Below, piece after piece: positions 1-8,043 of a stretch of 64,000 bases of DNA. Numbering within the stretch: the stretch's first letter is position 1; every line of letters starts with the position of its first letter. The DNA comes from Geodermatophilaceae bacterium URHA0031. Lineage in GTDB: Bacteria > Actinomycetota > Actinomycetes > Mycobacteriales > Geodermatophilaceae. The translations under genes and the position numbers were made by a program. Below the pieces are notes generated by a model. That model saw only the letters and a program-made list of their open reading frames with translations, did no database searches and had not been told where the DNA came from. The stretch is from assembly GCA_000620205.1 (NCBI GenBank), contig JHVP01000005.1, positions 310,001 to 374,000 of the forward strand, read 5' to 3'.

Positions 1-1254
1 CGCTTCGTCGTCTGGCAGGCGCCGTCGGTCGTGCTGGCCACCGGCGGCATCGGCAAGGCCTACAAGGTCACCTCCAACTCCTGGGAGTACACCGGCGACG
101 GGCACTCCCTGGCGCTGCAGGCCGGCGCCTCGCTGGTGAACATGGAGTTCGTCCAGTTCCACCCGACCGGCATGGTGTGGCCGCCGTCGGTGCGCGGGCT
201 GCTGGTCACCGAGAGCGTCCGCGGTGACGGCGGGATCCTGAAGAACTCGGCGGGCAACCGGTTCATGTTCGACTACATCCCGGACTACTTCCGCAAGGAG
301 ACCGCGGAGTCCGAGGAGGAGGCCGACCGCTGGTACACCGACAAGACGAACAACCGGCGCCCGCCTGAGCTGCTTCCCCGTGACGAGGTCGCCCGGGCCA
401 TCAACAGCGAGGTGAAGGCCGGCCGCGGGACCGAGCACGGCGGGGTGTGGCTGGACATCGCCTCCCGACGACCGGCCGAGTACATCCGGAAGCGGCTGCC
501 CTCGATGTACCACCAGTTCAAGGAGCTGGCCGACGTCGACATCACCCGCGAGGCGATGGAGATCGGGCCCACCTGCCACTACGTGATGGGCGGGGTCGAG
601 GTCGACCCGGACACCCAGGAGTCCCGGCTGCCCGGCCTGTTCGCCGCCGGGGAGGTGGCCGGCGGCATGCACGGCTCCAACCGGCTCGGCGGCAACTCGC
701 TGTCGGACCTGCTGGTCTTCGGCCGGCGTGCCGGGCTCGCCGCCGCGGAGCACGCGGCGAAGCTGGCCGGCGCCCGCACCGAGGTCGCGGAGGGCGCGCT
801 GGCCGACGCGGCGGCCGCGGCGCTCGCGCCGTTCGACCGGGACGGCGGGGAGAACCCCTACGCCGTGCAGCAGGACCTGCAGTCGACGATGCACGACCTG
901 GTCGGCATCATCCGCACCCGCGCGGAGATGGAGCAGGCGCTGGACCGGATCGCCGTCCTGAAGGAGCGGGTGGCGAACCTGTCGGTCGAGGGCCACCGGC
1001 AGTACAACCCCGGCTGGCACCTGGCCCTGGACCTCCCGCACCTGCTGGTGGTCAGCGAGTGCATCGCCCGCGCGGCGCTCGAGCGCGAGGAGAGCCGGGG
1101 CGGGCACACCCGCGACGACTTCCCGGCCGCGGACGACGCCTGGGCGCACCTCAACCTCGTCCTGGACCTGCCGCCGGGCGCCGACTCGGTGCGGGTGACC
1201 CGGCAGCCGCTACCGCAGATGCCCGGCGACCTCGCCGAGCTCCTCGAGTCCTGA
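1..1254 (+). CDS. sdhA: Succinate dehydrogenase / fumarate reductase flavoprotein subunit (5' end missing)
   Basis: The reading frame is open from base 1, so the N-terminal third lies outside the window; 417 codons plus stop remain of a family usually near 640 residues. It is the FAD subunit that oxidises succinate to fumarate in the TCA cycle and respiratory chain. Visible marks are VQFHPTGM and TESVRGDGG in the capping/active-site region, the RDEVARAI segment with the expected catalytic arginine, HYVMGGVEVD, and the FAD-binding stretch GLFAAGEVAGG followed by GSNRLGGNSL near visible residues 205-230. The iron-sulfur subunit follows 13 bases downstream, so the two are one operon; the membrane subunit is expected to the left, outside the window. 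Ordinary for an actinobacterium. Confidence 0.96.
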   Translation, partial: RFVVWQAPSVVLATGGIGKAYKVTSNSWEYTGDGHSLALQAGASLVNMEFVQFHPTGMVWPPSVRGLLVTESVRGDGGILKNSAGNRFMFDYIPDYFRKETAESEEEADRWYTDKTNNRRPPELLPRDEVARAINSEVKAGRGTEHGGVWLDIASRRPAEYIRKRLPSMYHQFKELADVDITREAMEIGPTCHYVMGGVEVDPDTQESRLPGLFAAGEVAGGMHGSNRLGGNSLSDLLVFGRRAGLAAAEHAAKLAGARTEVAEGALADAAAAALAPFDRDGGENPYAVQQDLQSTMHDLVGIIRTRAEMEQALDRIAVLKERVANLSVEGHRQYNPGWHLALDLPHLLVVSECIARAALEREESRGGHTRDDFPAADDAWAHLNLVLDLPPGADSVRVTRQPLPQMPGDLAELLES

Positions 1255-1267
1255 CGGGGGCACGTAC

Positions 1268-2023
1268 ATGGGCTACGACGCGACGTTCCGGGTCTGGCGC
1301 GGCGACGCCTCCGGTGGGGACCTGCAGACCTTCACCGTGGAGGTCAACGAGGGCGAGGTGGTGCTGGACATCGTCCACCGGCTGCAGGCGACCCAGGCCG
1401 GTGACCTCGCCGTCCGCTGGAACTGCAAGGCCGGCAAGTGCGGGTCCTGCAGCGCGGAGGTGAACGGCAGGCCCCGGCTGATGTGCCTGACCCGGATGAG
1501 CACCTTCGCCGAGGACGAGCCGGTCACCCTCACCCCGCTGCGGACCTTCCCGGTCATCCGCGACCTGGTCACCGACGTGTCGTACAACTACGAGAAGGCC
1601 GCGCAGATCCCCGCCCTGGTCCCTCGGCCGCGGGAGGCCGACGGCAGCCACCGCATGCAGCAGGTGGACGTCGAGCGCTCGCAGGAGTTCCGCAAGTGCA
1701 TCGAGTGCTGGCTCTGCCAGGACACCTGCCACGTCATCCGGGACCACGAGGAGAACAAGCGGAGCTTCGCGGGGCCCCGCTTCCTCATCCGGCTGGCCGA
1801 GCTCGACATGCACCCGCTGGACGTCGCCGACCGCCGGGACGCCGCGCAGGAGGAGTTCGGCCTGGGCTACTGCAACATCACCAAGTGCTGCAGCGAGGTG
1901 TGCCCGGAGGGCATCCACCTCACCGACAACGGGATCATCCCGCTCAAGGAGCGGGTGGCCGACCGCCGGTACGACCCGCTCACCTGGCTCGGCTCGAAGA
2001 TCGGCCGGCGCCCCCGGTCCTGA
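1268..2023 (+). CDS. sdhB: Succinate dehydrogenase / fumarate reductase iron-sulfur subunit
   Basis: A 251-residue protein that passes electrons from the flavin subunit to the quinone site. The [2Fe-2S] ligands are Cys53, Cys58, Cys61 and Cys73. Two further cysteine clusters, CIECWLCQDTC (about residues 140-150) and CNITKCCSEVCPEG (about residues 204-217), supply the [4Fe-4S] and [3Fe-4S] centres. The length matches the short actinobacterial SdhB type. The ATG lies 13 bases after the sdhA stop, in a GGGGGC-rich gap. The gene ends one base before the stop of the converging DUF427 gene. Confidence 0.96.
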   Translation: MGYDATFRVWRGDASGGDLQTFTVEVNEGEVVLDIVHRLQATQAGDLAVRWNCKAGKCGSCSAEVNGRPRLMCLTRMSTFAEDEPVTLTPLRTFPVIRDLVTDVSYNYEKAAQIPALVPRPREADGSHRMQQVDVERSQEFRKCIECWLCQDTCHVIRDHEENKRSFAGPRFLIRLAELDMHPLDVADRRDAAQEEFGLGYCNITKCCSEVCPEGIHLTDNGIIPLKERVADRRYDPLTWLGSKIGRRPRS

Positions 2024-2024
2024 G

Positions 2025-2801
2025 CTACCGGTCCGGGCCGGGCCGGTTGGCGGCGCTGCTGAACGGCGACACCGGGCGCTCGCGCAGCACCCCGTCGACC
2101 CGCACGTCCACCAGTTCGTCGTAGAAGGCGATCCGGCCGGCGACCGCGCCCACCGCCGGGAACGGCGCGGAGTAGGACCAGGCGACGTCCTCGCCGCCCG
2201 GCCGGCTCCAGTACCGGTCGGCGTCCCCCTTGTAGGGGCAGTGGCTCGTGGTCGCGGTGGCGGTGAGCGCGCCGAGGTCGACGTCGTCGGCCGGGAGGTA
2301 GAAGCGCACGGGCAGCCCCGTCTCGAAGAGCAGCACCGGGCTGGTCGTGCCGGCCAGGGCGACCCCGTCCAGCGAGATCTCGACGTGCCGGCTGCTGGGC
2401 AGCGCATCGACCCGGCTGTGCGGGTCGCGCGGGTGCCCGCGCACCACCTCGTCCTCCTCCTGCCAGCGGTCGAGCAGCCCGGGCTGCCAGCTGAGGACGA
2501 GCAGGTCGGCCACCGCCGGGTCGTCCCGGCTCCAGGCGACGTGCTCCAGGAGCCGGTCCCCGACCTGGAGGTCGAACCACTCGGCGACCGGGCCCTTCGG
2601 CAGGAAGAAGGCCGGGCCGTGCGGTGGCTCGGTCTTCGAGGGCCGCACCAGGTCGCTCCGTACGTCGTCGAGGGCGAAGGCGTACGTCGGGACCGGGAAG
2701 TGCTCCTCCCAGCACAGCACCGGGGCGCGGCTGTCGACGACGGCGACGTCGCCGACGAAGGCGCGCACCCACCGTTCGGAGGTCTCCGTGCGCAGGGTCA
2801 T
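2025..2801 (-). CDS. DUF427 domain protein
   Basis: A 258-residue protein of the DUF427 family. The second half carries the typical sequence of that fold, for example TSHCPYKGDADRYWS and IAFYDELVDVRVDG. The first half (about residues 10-110) has a related pattern (AVVDSRAPVLCWEEHFPVPTY, FFLPKGPVAEWFDL), so this looks like a two-domain DUF427 protein. No biochemical role is established for the family. The start is the ATG at 2799-2801. It converges with sdhB with one base between the stops, and I see no hairpin terminator in that gap. The next gene upstream on this strand is the ECF42 sigma factor, 88 bases away. Confidence 0.8.
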   Translation of the reverse strand: MTLRTETSERWVRAFVGDVAVVDSRAPVLCWEEHFPVPTYAFALDDVRSDLVRPSKTEPPHGPAFFLPKGPVAEWFDLQVGDRLLEHVAWSRDDPAVADLLVLSWQPGLLDRWQEEDEVVRGHPRDPHSRVDALPSSRHVEISLDGVALAGTTSPVLLFETGLPVRFYLPADDVDLGALTATATTSHCPYKGDADRYWSRPGGEDVAWSYSAPFPAVGAVAGRIAFYDELVDVRVDGVLRERPVSPFSSAANRPGPDR

Positions 2802-2889
2802 CGCGGCTCCTGGTCGACTCGTGGGGCGCGGCTGCCCGGCCGAGCCTGCACCCGCCGGCCGCCGCGGGGAAGGGCCGTCGTCGGCAGGG

Positions 2890-4155
2890 TCACCGGGGTG
2901 TGCCGCCCAGCTGGCGGAGCCGGCCCGCGAGGAACTCCCGCTCCACGGCGTTCCCGGTCAGGGACAGCGCCTCGGCGTAGGCGGCCCGGGCCTCGGCGAC
3001 CCGGCCCAGCCTGCGGAGGAAGTCCGCCCGGGCGGCGGGGAGGTAGCCGTAGCCGGCCAGCTGCCGGTCCCCGGCCAGCGCGTCGACCGCGGCGAGTCCT
3101 GCATCCGCACCGCTGGCGAACCCGACCGCGACGGCACGGTTGAGCGCGACCACCGGCGAGGGCCAGAGCTGGCCGAGCACCCCGTACAGCGCCACGATCT
3201 CGTGCCAGTCGGTGTCGTCCCAGCTGGGTGACTCGGCGTGGACGGCGGCGATCGCGGCCTGGAGCGCGTACCGCGGCGGCGGCCGGCTGCGCAACGCCTC
3301 CCGCACGAGGGCGACGCCCTCGGCGATGGCCGGCCGGTCCCACTGGGCCCGGTCCTGCTCCGCCAGCAGCAGCAGCCTGCCGTCCGGCGCCGTGCGGGTG
3401 GTCCGGCGCGCGTCGGTGAGCAGCACCAGCGCCAGCAGCCCGGCCACCGCCGGGTCGCCCGGCAGCAGCCGGCGGAGCATCCGGCTCAGCTCCACCGACC
3501 GCTCCACCAGGTCCCGCCGGACCAGCTCCTCCCCGGCCGGGGTGGTGTGCCCGGTGGTGAACAGCAGGTGCACCACGGACAGGACGGCGTCCACCCGCTC
3601 CGGCAGCTCCGCGGCCGAGGGCACCCGGTACGGGATGCGGGCCAGCGCGATCTTCTTCTTCGCCCGGGTGATGCGCGCGGCCATGGTGCTCTCACCGACC
3701 AGGAAGGCGCGGGCCACCTCGGCCGTGGACAGGCCGCACATCAGCCGCAGCGTGAGGGCCACCTGCGCCGACCGGTCCAGCGCGGGGTGGCAGCACGTCA
3801 CGATCAGCCGCAACCGGTCGTCGGGCAGCGCGCCGTCGTCCCCGGCCAGCTCGCCGGGCCCCGGCACGCTGTCCTCCTCGACCAGCAACGGCAGCCAGCG
3901 GCGCTCGACGCCCCGGTGGCGGACCACGTTGAGCGCCCGCCGCCGGGCTGCCGTGGTCAGCCACGCACCCGGCCGGGCCGGGATGCCGTGCACCGGCCAG
4001 TCGGTCAGCGCCGCGGCGAACGCGTCCTGGGCACACTCCTCCGCGGCGTCGAGGTCGCGGGTGACGCGCACCGTCGCGGCGAGCACGAAGGCCCACTCGC
4101 GACGGTGCGCGTCCGCGACCGCCGCCGCCACCGCCGAGGGGTCCGCGACGGTCAT
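2890..4155 (-). CDS. ECF42-type RNA polymerase sigma factor with C-terminal TPR-like extension
   Basis: A 421-residue sigma factor. The N-terminal half has sigma-2 (AEECAQDAFAAALTDWP, with AWLTTAARRRALNVVRHR near residue 65) and sigma-4 (LMCGLSTAEVARAFLVGESTMAARITRAKKKI near residue 160). The C-terminal half (about 210-421) is the DUF6596/TPR-like extension seen in ECF group 42, with VHLLFTTGHTTPAGEELVR and ALNRAVAVGFASGADAGLAAVD. ECF42 members are usually encoded next to a small DGPF/YCII protein, as here: that gene starts upstream on the same strand, 18 bases away. No anti-sigma factor is present; in this group the extension is thought to do the regulating. Confidence 0.88.
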   Translation of the reverse strand: MTVADPSAVAAAVADAHRREWAFVLAATVRVTRDLDAAEECAQDAFAAALTDWPVHGIPARPGAWLTTAARRRALNVVRHRGVERRWLPLLVEEDSVPGPGELAGDDGALPDDRLRLIVTCCHPALDRSAQVALTLRLMCGLSTAEVARAFLVGESTMAARITRAKKKIALARIPYRVPSAAELPERVDAVLSVVHLLFTTGHTTPAGEELVRRDLVERSVELSRMLRRLLPGDPAVAGLLALVLLTDARRTTRTAPDGRLLLLAEQDRAQWDRPAIAEGVALVREALRSRPPPRYALQAAIAAVHAESPSWDDTDWHEIVALYGVLGQLWPSPVVALNRAVAVGFASGADAGLAAVDALAGDRQLAGYGYLPAARADFLRRLGRVAEARAAYAEALSLTGNAVEREFLAGRLRQLGGTPR

Positions 4156-4173
4156 GTCCGGCGGCCGCTGCGC

Positions 4174-4515
4174 TCAGTCGAACGTCATGACCGGGCGGAC
4201 CTCCACCCCGCCGAAGCGGGCCGGGCAGAGCTTCCCGACGGCCAGCGCCGCGTCCAGGTCCGGGGCGTCGATGAGGTAGTAGCCCCCGAGCGCCTCCTTG
4301 GTCTCGGCGAACGGCCCGTCGGTCACCTCCGACCCGCGCACGCTGGTCGCCGTGCCGGTGGGCTGCAGAGCCGCCCCACCCAGCAGCTTCACCCCCCGCT
4401 GCTCCACCTGGGCGGCGAACTGGTTGTGCTCCTGCAGGATCTCGCCGAACAGCTCGGGCGTGGCGGACGCGTACTGGGTCTCGTCCTCGTAGATCAGGAT
4501 CAGGTACTGGCTCAT
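4174..4515 (-). CDS. YCII-related (DGPF) protein, partner of the ECF42 sigma factor
   Basis: A 113-residue protein with the family pattern YLILIYEDE at the N-terminus and VTDGPFAETKEALGGYYLIDA around residues 66-86, which includes the DGPF motif. YCII-like proteins have a ferredoxin-like fold; their role with ECF42 sigma factors is unknown. The ATG at 4513-4515 is preceded by GAGGAGAC five bases away, a good ribosome site, so I prefer it over longer in-frame starts that run into the divergent gene. It is first in a two-gene operon with the sigma factor. Confidence 0.88.
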   Translation of the reverse strand: MSQYLILIYEDETQYASATPELFGEILQEHNQFAAQVEQRGVKLLGGAALQPTGTATSVRGSEVTDGPFAETKEALGGYYLIDAPDLDAALAVGKLCPARFGGVEVRPVMTFD

Positions 4516-4709
4516 CTTGTCTCCTCGGGTCCGGCCCGCTGTTCGGGCCTGTGTCCTCTCGACACGCACGACCGGCCCGGATCGACAGCACCTGTCGCAC
4601 CGATGTCCGCGTCCGGCTGTGGTACCACGTCCCGGGCACCGGTCGAGGTGGTTCGATCGCGCGCCCGGAGGGGTGTCCGGCGTCCGCGGGCCGGAGGACG
4701 ATCGCCGGG

Positions 4710-6428
4710 GTGGACCAGGACGCGGTCCCCGAGGACCGAGACCGGACCGGCACCGACACCCACCCGCCGCGGGGCGGGCGGCGGACGATCGTGGGGCGAC
4801 CCCGCCGGCGCCGGTTCCGCTACACCCTCTCCGGGCTGGCCGGCGCGGTGCTCTTCCTGTGCTGGTCGCTGTTCCCCTCACTGCTCCCCCGTACCGGCCT
4901 GACCCAGGGACTGATCAGCGGCATCACCGCCGCGTTCGGCTACGCGGTCGGCGTCGTCGCGGCCAACGTGTGGAACGCCTTCGCCGGCCGCGAGGCGCGA
5001 CCGGCCGGGCGCCGCTCGTGGCTGGTGTTCGCCGCCGTCGCCGCCGTCGCCTACGCCGCGACCGCGGTCTTCGGCCGCCACTGGCAGGCCCGGATCCGGG
5101 ACCTGATGGACGCCCCGGCGGACAGTGCGCTGTCCCTCGTCGTGGTGCCGGCGGTCGCCGCCGTCGTGTTCGTCGCGTTGATCGCCCTGTCCCGCGCGGT
5201 CCACCGGGGCTACCGGTGGCTGGTGGTCCTGCTCAACCGGTGGATCGGGGCACGCGCGGCGCGCGTCGTCGGCTGGGTCGCCGTCGTCGGTGGGGCCGCG
5301 TTGCTGCTCAGCGGCGTGGTGGTCGACCAGCTGGTGGCCGCCGCGGACCGGGCCTTCGCCGTCCGCAACGACGAGACGCCTGCCGGTGTCGAGCAGCCGA
5401 CGGACTCCGCGCGGTCTGGGGGGCCGGGCTCGCTGGTCCCCTGGGCGACGCTGGGCCGGGAGGGCAGGAAGTTCGTGGGCAGCGGCCCGTCGGCGGCGGA
5501 CATCACCGCCTTCAGCGGTGCCCCCGCCCTGGAGCCGGTGCGCGCCTACGCGGGGCTGGACTCCGCCGGCACCACCGAGGCCCGGGCCGCGCTGGCCGTG
5601 GACGACCTCAGCCGGGCCGGCGGCTTCGACCGCGGCGTGCTCGTCGTGGTCACGACGACCGGCTCGGGCTGGGTCGATCCCGGCTCGGTGGACTCCGTCG
5701 AGCACCTGGCCGGTGGCGACAGCGCCACGGTGGCCGTGCAGTACTCCTACCTGCCGTCCTGGATCTCCTACCTGGTCGACAAGGACCGGGCGCGCGAGTC
5801 CGGCCGGGAGCTGTTCGACGCGGTGTACGACCGGTGGTCCAAGCTGCCGCTCGACGCCCGCCCCCGGCTGGTCGTCGTCGGCGAGAGCCTGGGGTCCTAC
5901 GGCGGGGAGACGGCGTTCAGCGGCGAGTACGACCTGCGCAACCGGACCGGTGGGGCGGTGTTCGCCGGGCCGCCCAACTTCAACACCCTCTACCGCGAGT
6001 TCGTCGACGACCGGGACCCCGGCAGCCGGGAGGTCGAGCCGGCCTACCGCGACGGGCGGACCGTGCGCTTCACCGACCACCCGGCCGCGGACGTCGCCCC
6101 GACCGCCGCCCCCTGGGACGGCTCGCGGGTGCTCTACCTGCTGCACGCCTCGGACCCGATCGTCTGGTGGAGCCCGCAACTGCTGTACGCCCGTCCGGAC
6201 TGGCTCGAGGAGGCGCGGGGTGACGACGTCGTCGACGCCGTGCGGTGGATCCCGTTCGTCACCTTCTGGCAGGTGACGGCCGACCTGCCCTTCGCCACCA
6301 ACGTGCCCGACGGGCACGGCCACGTCTACACGGCCGAGTACGTCGACGCGTGGGCCCAGGTGCTCCAGCCGCCCGGCTGGTCCGACGCCGACGTGGCACG
6401 CCTCAGCGACCTGCTCGCCGGGAACTGA
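4710..6428 (+). CDS. Membrane alpha/beta-hydrolase family protein (Abhydrolase_9 type)
   Basis: About 572 residues from the GTG at 4710. Several hydrophobic helices fill the first 200 residues (GLAGAVLFLCWSLFPSLLP, ISGITAAFGYAVGVVAANVW, LVFAAVAAVAYAATAVF, LVVVPAVAAVVFVALIAL). A serine-hydrolase domain follows, with nucleophile motif GESLGSYGGE near residue 392 and a probable acid in LLHASDPIVWW. This architecture matches actinobacterial Abhydrolase_9/Abhydrolase_9_N proteins, whose substrate is unknown; a membrane lipid or cell-envelope ester is plausible. The frame is open upstream to 4551, but that part is arginine- and proline-rich without family character. GGAGG at 4693-4697 supports the GTG only weakly because of its 12-base spacing. 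Confidence 0.82.
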   Translation: MDQDAVPEDRDRTGTDTHPPRGGRRTIVGRPRRRRFRYTLSGLAGAVLFLCWSLFPSLLPRTGLTQGLISGITAAFGYAVGVVAANVWNAFAGREARPAGRRSWLVFAAVAAVAYAATAVFGRHWQARIRDLMDAPADSALSLVVVPAVAAVVFVALIALSRAVHRGYRWLVVLLNRWIGARAARVVGWVAVVGGAALLLSGVVVDQLVAAADRAFAVRNDETPAGVEQPTDSARSGGPGSLVPWATLGREGRKFVGSGPSAADITAFSGAPALEPVRAYAGLDSAGTTEARAALAVDDLSRAGGFDRGVLVVVTTTGSGWVDPGSVDSVEHLAGGDSATVAVQYSYLPSWISYLVDKDRARESGRELFDAVYDRWSKLPLDARPRLVVVGESLGSYGGETAFSGEYDLRNRTGGAVFAGPPNFNTLYREFVDDRDPGSREVEPAYRDGRTVRFTDHPAADVAPTAAPWDGSRVLYLLHASDPIVWWSPQLLYARPDWLEEARGDDVVDAVRWIPFVTFWQVTADLPFATNVPDGHGHVYTAEYVDAWAQVLQPPGWSDADVARLSDLLAGN

Positions 6429-6450
6429 CCGACCCCGGACCCGGACGGTG

Positions 6451-6525
6451 GCCGAACCCCTGTCGAGGGGGCACCGACCGGGTGGAGACTCGGCAGCACC
6501 CGCTCCTCAGCCCCCGGGGGCCGCC
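6451..6525 (+). promoter_or_regulatory. Duplicated promoter/leader block, copy 1
   Basis: This 75-base block ends exactly at the ATG of the lipoprotein gene and closely matches the block at 7827-7900. Both begin with GCCGAACCCCTGTCG and share GGGTGGA(G/C)ACTCGG about 30 bases in, then a G-run before GCCATGTCC. The GAACC element and the following GTGGA(G/C)ACT element at roughly 18 bases spacing look like the -35/-10 pair of an ECF-sigma promoter. A SigE-like sigma gene lies between the two copies. The promoter role is inferred from conservation only. Confidence 0.5.
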
Positions 6526-7014
6526 ATGTCCAGCACGGCGCACCTGACCCTGACCGCCTGCCGGACCGGGCTGGCCGGCGCCGGTGCGGTCGTCCTGCTG
6601 GCCGCCTGCGGCGGCGGGGACTCCTCCTCCGACTCGGCCGCCTCCAGCGACGTCGCCACCGACGCGGCGGACACGTCGGCCCCGGCCGCTGACACCGGGT
6701 TCTGCACGCAGGCAGCCGGGATCGACGACCGGGTCGACGCTGCGGTGTCCGACCTCGACGGTGGCGCCGCGTCGGTTCCGGAGGCGTTCCGCCGGCTGGC
6801 CGTGGAACTGCGTGCCATCGATGCACCGCCCTCGCTCGCCGGCGACTGGGAGACGATGGCCGGCGGCCTGGACCGGATGGCCGACGCGGTCGCCGACGTC
6901 GACATCACCGACCTGTCGACCCTGGACGCCCTCGACTCCGCCGAGGGCGACCTGTCCAGCGCGAGCGACCACGTCGAGACGTACCTGCGCGACGAGTGCG
7001 GCATCGAGCCCTAG
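6526..7014 (+). CDS. Small putative lipoprotein
   Basis: A 162-residue protein. The N-terminus is a lipoprotein signal: a hydrophobic stretch (GLAGAGAVVLLAAC) with the lipobox cysteine at residue 28, then a glycine/serine-rich linker. The mature part is acidic, mostly helical, and has two further cysteines (FCTQAAGIDDRV and the C-terminal DECGIEP) that may form a disulfide. I do not recognise a named family. The ATG at 6526 is chosen because the signal peptide begins there and because the conserved upstream block ends at it; an in-frame start at 6448 would put the promoter-like block inside the gene. Secretion and surface anchoring are inferred from the lipobox. Confidence 0.75.
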   Translation: MSSTAHLTLTACRTGLAGAGAVVLLAACGGGDSSSDSAASSDVATDAADTSAPAADTGFCTQAAGIDDRVDAAVSDLDGGAASVPEAFRRLAVELRAIDAPPSLAGDWETMAGGLDRMADAVADVDITDLSTLDALDSAEGDLSSASDHVETYLRDECGIEP

Positions 7015-7022
7015 GCAGATCC

Positions 7023-7625
7023 CTACCCGACCTCCTGCGGCACCTGAGCCCCCCGGCCGGGGGCTAGGTGGGCCAGCGCCTCGCGCAGCTGCACCCGGCC
7101 ACGGTGGATCCGGCTGCGCACCGTGCCCAGCTTGATCCCCAACGTCGCCGAGATCTCCTCGTACGTCAGGCCCTCGATGTCGCACAACACCACCGCCACC
7201 CGGAACTCCGGGGACAACGCGTCCAACGCCGCCTGCACCTGCGGGTCCAGGTGCGTGTCGGCGTACACCTGCTCCGGGGACGGCGACGAACCCGGCAACC
7301 GCTCGGTGTCCTCGGGCAGCGCGTCGAACCGGATCCGCTGCCGGCGCCGCACCATGTCCAGGAACAGGTTCGTGGTGATCCGGTGCAGCCAGCCCTCGAA
7401 CGTGCCCGGCGAGAAGTCCGCCAACGACCGGAACACCCGCACGAACGTCTCCTGGGTGAGGTCCTCGGCGTCCTGCCGGTTGCCCGAGAGCCGGTACGCC
7501 AGCCGGTACACCCGCGCCGAGTGGTCCCGCACGACCTGCTCCCAGGTCGGGGCCACCCAGCCCTCGCCGGCGAGGTCGGCAGCGAGACCGGTGGTGGGCT
7601 CGACGGCACGGTCGATGGTGGGCAT
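7023..7625 (-). CDS. sigE: ECF sigma factor, SigE-like
   Basis: A 200-residue sigma factor. Sigma-2 spans about residues 30-100 ([28 protein letters not shown], then [19 protein letters not shown]). Sigma-4 spans about 125-180 ([41 protein letters not shown]). The sequence strongly resembles actinobacterial SigE, a cell-envelope and oxidative stress factor. The ATG at 7623-7625 has GGAGG eight bases upstream. Its usual neighbours (anti-sigma RseA, HtrA, TatB) are not next to it here, so its regulator is elsewhere or absent. It stands alone, antisense to the flanking genes, between two copies of an ECF-like promoter block on the plus strand. Confidence 0.9.
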   Translation of the reverse strand: MPTIDRAVEPTTGLAADLAGEGWVAPTWEQVVRDHSARVYRLAYRLSGNRQDAEDLTQETFVRVFRSLADFSPGTFEGWLHRITTNLFLDMVRRRQRIRFDALPEDTERLPGSSPSPEQVYADTHLDPQVQAALDALSPEFRVAVVLCDIEGLTYEEISATLGIKLGTVRSRIHRGRVQLREALAHLAPGRGAQVPQEVG

Positions 7626-7826
7626 GGCAGAGGCCTCCAACACGAAGTCGGCAGGTCTCCCCCGCCCGGCGCGGTGCCGGACCGGATGCGCCGGGCCTGA
7701 GGACAGGCCGTACTGACGACGATCCGCGGAGGGGTACTCCCCTACGGCAACGATCATGCCCGACGACCAGGGCGCTGTCCACCGCCCGCGCCGCCGCTCC
7801 GCCCCGGCCCGGCTCCCGCGGCCCGG
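7626..7826. other. Intergenic region upstream of the SigE-like gene
   Basis: About 200 bases between the sigma gene start and the second promoter-like block. It contains a GGGGTACTCCCC near-palindrome at about 7733-7744. Read on the minus strand, GGGAGTACCCC followed by CGTCGTC could be part of the sigma gene's own promoter, but this is only a visual resemblance. I see no convincing gene here. Confidence 0.35.
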
Positions 7827-7900
7827 GCCGAACCCCTGTCGGGACGCGTGGGCCGGGTGGACACTCGGGACCGTCCGCTCATCCGGCCCTGGGGGCAGCC
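7827..7900 (+). promoter_or_regulatory. Duplicated promoter/leader block, copy 2
   Basis: A 74-base block matching 6451-6525. It has an identical GCCGAACCCCTGTCG start, the same GGGTGGACACTCGG element one base closer, a similar CCGCTC segment and a G-run before GCCATGTCC. As in copy 1 it ends at an ATG, here opening a 34-codon frame. The single-base length difference and many substitutions mean it is a diverged duplicate or a conserved regulatory unit, not an exact repeat. Confidence 0.5.
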
Positions 7901-8005
7901 ATGTCCGGCTCGGTGCACGGGAACCGGCCCGCCGGCCGCGCGGGCGCCCAGGACGACCTGTCCGCAGCTGCCGACCAGCTACGCGCCGGGTGCGGCTGCA
8001 ACTGA
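7901..8005 (+). CDS. Short ORF (34 aa), possible remnant of a lipoprotein gene like the one at 6526
   Basis: A 34-codon frame directly behind promoter-like copy 2. It begins like the 6526 lipoprotein (both ATG TCC, then a histidine at residue 6) and ends with [17 protein letters not shown], which recalls the end of that protein (GDLSSASDHV...DECG). The signal peptide and central part are missing. It could be an internal-deletion remnant of a duplicated gene or a genuine small peptide. Ribosome site strength is poor (GGGGGC). The lipid-kinase gene begins 38 bases downstream and may be co-transcribed. Confidence 0.35.
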   Translation: MSGSVHGNRPAGRAGAQDDLSAAADQLRAGCGCN

Positions 8006-8043
8006 GCCGGCCTGCGCCAGGGAGCCGACCGAGGAGGCCGTCG

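Noticed and set aside
4551-4709. Longer N-terminus for the membrane hydrolase
   Set aside because: The 53 extra residues have no family similarity and lie in the divergent promoter region.
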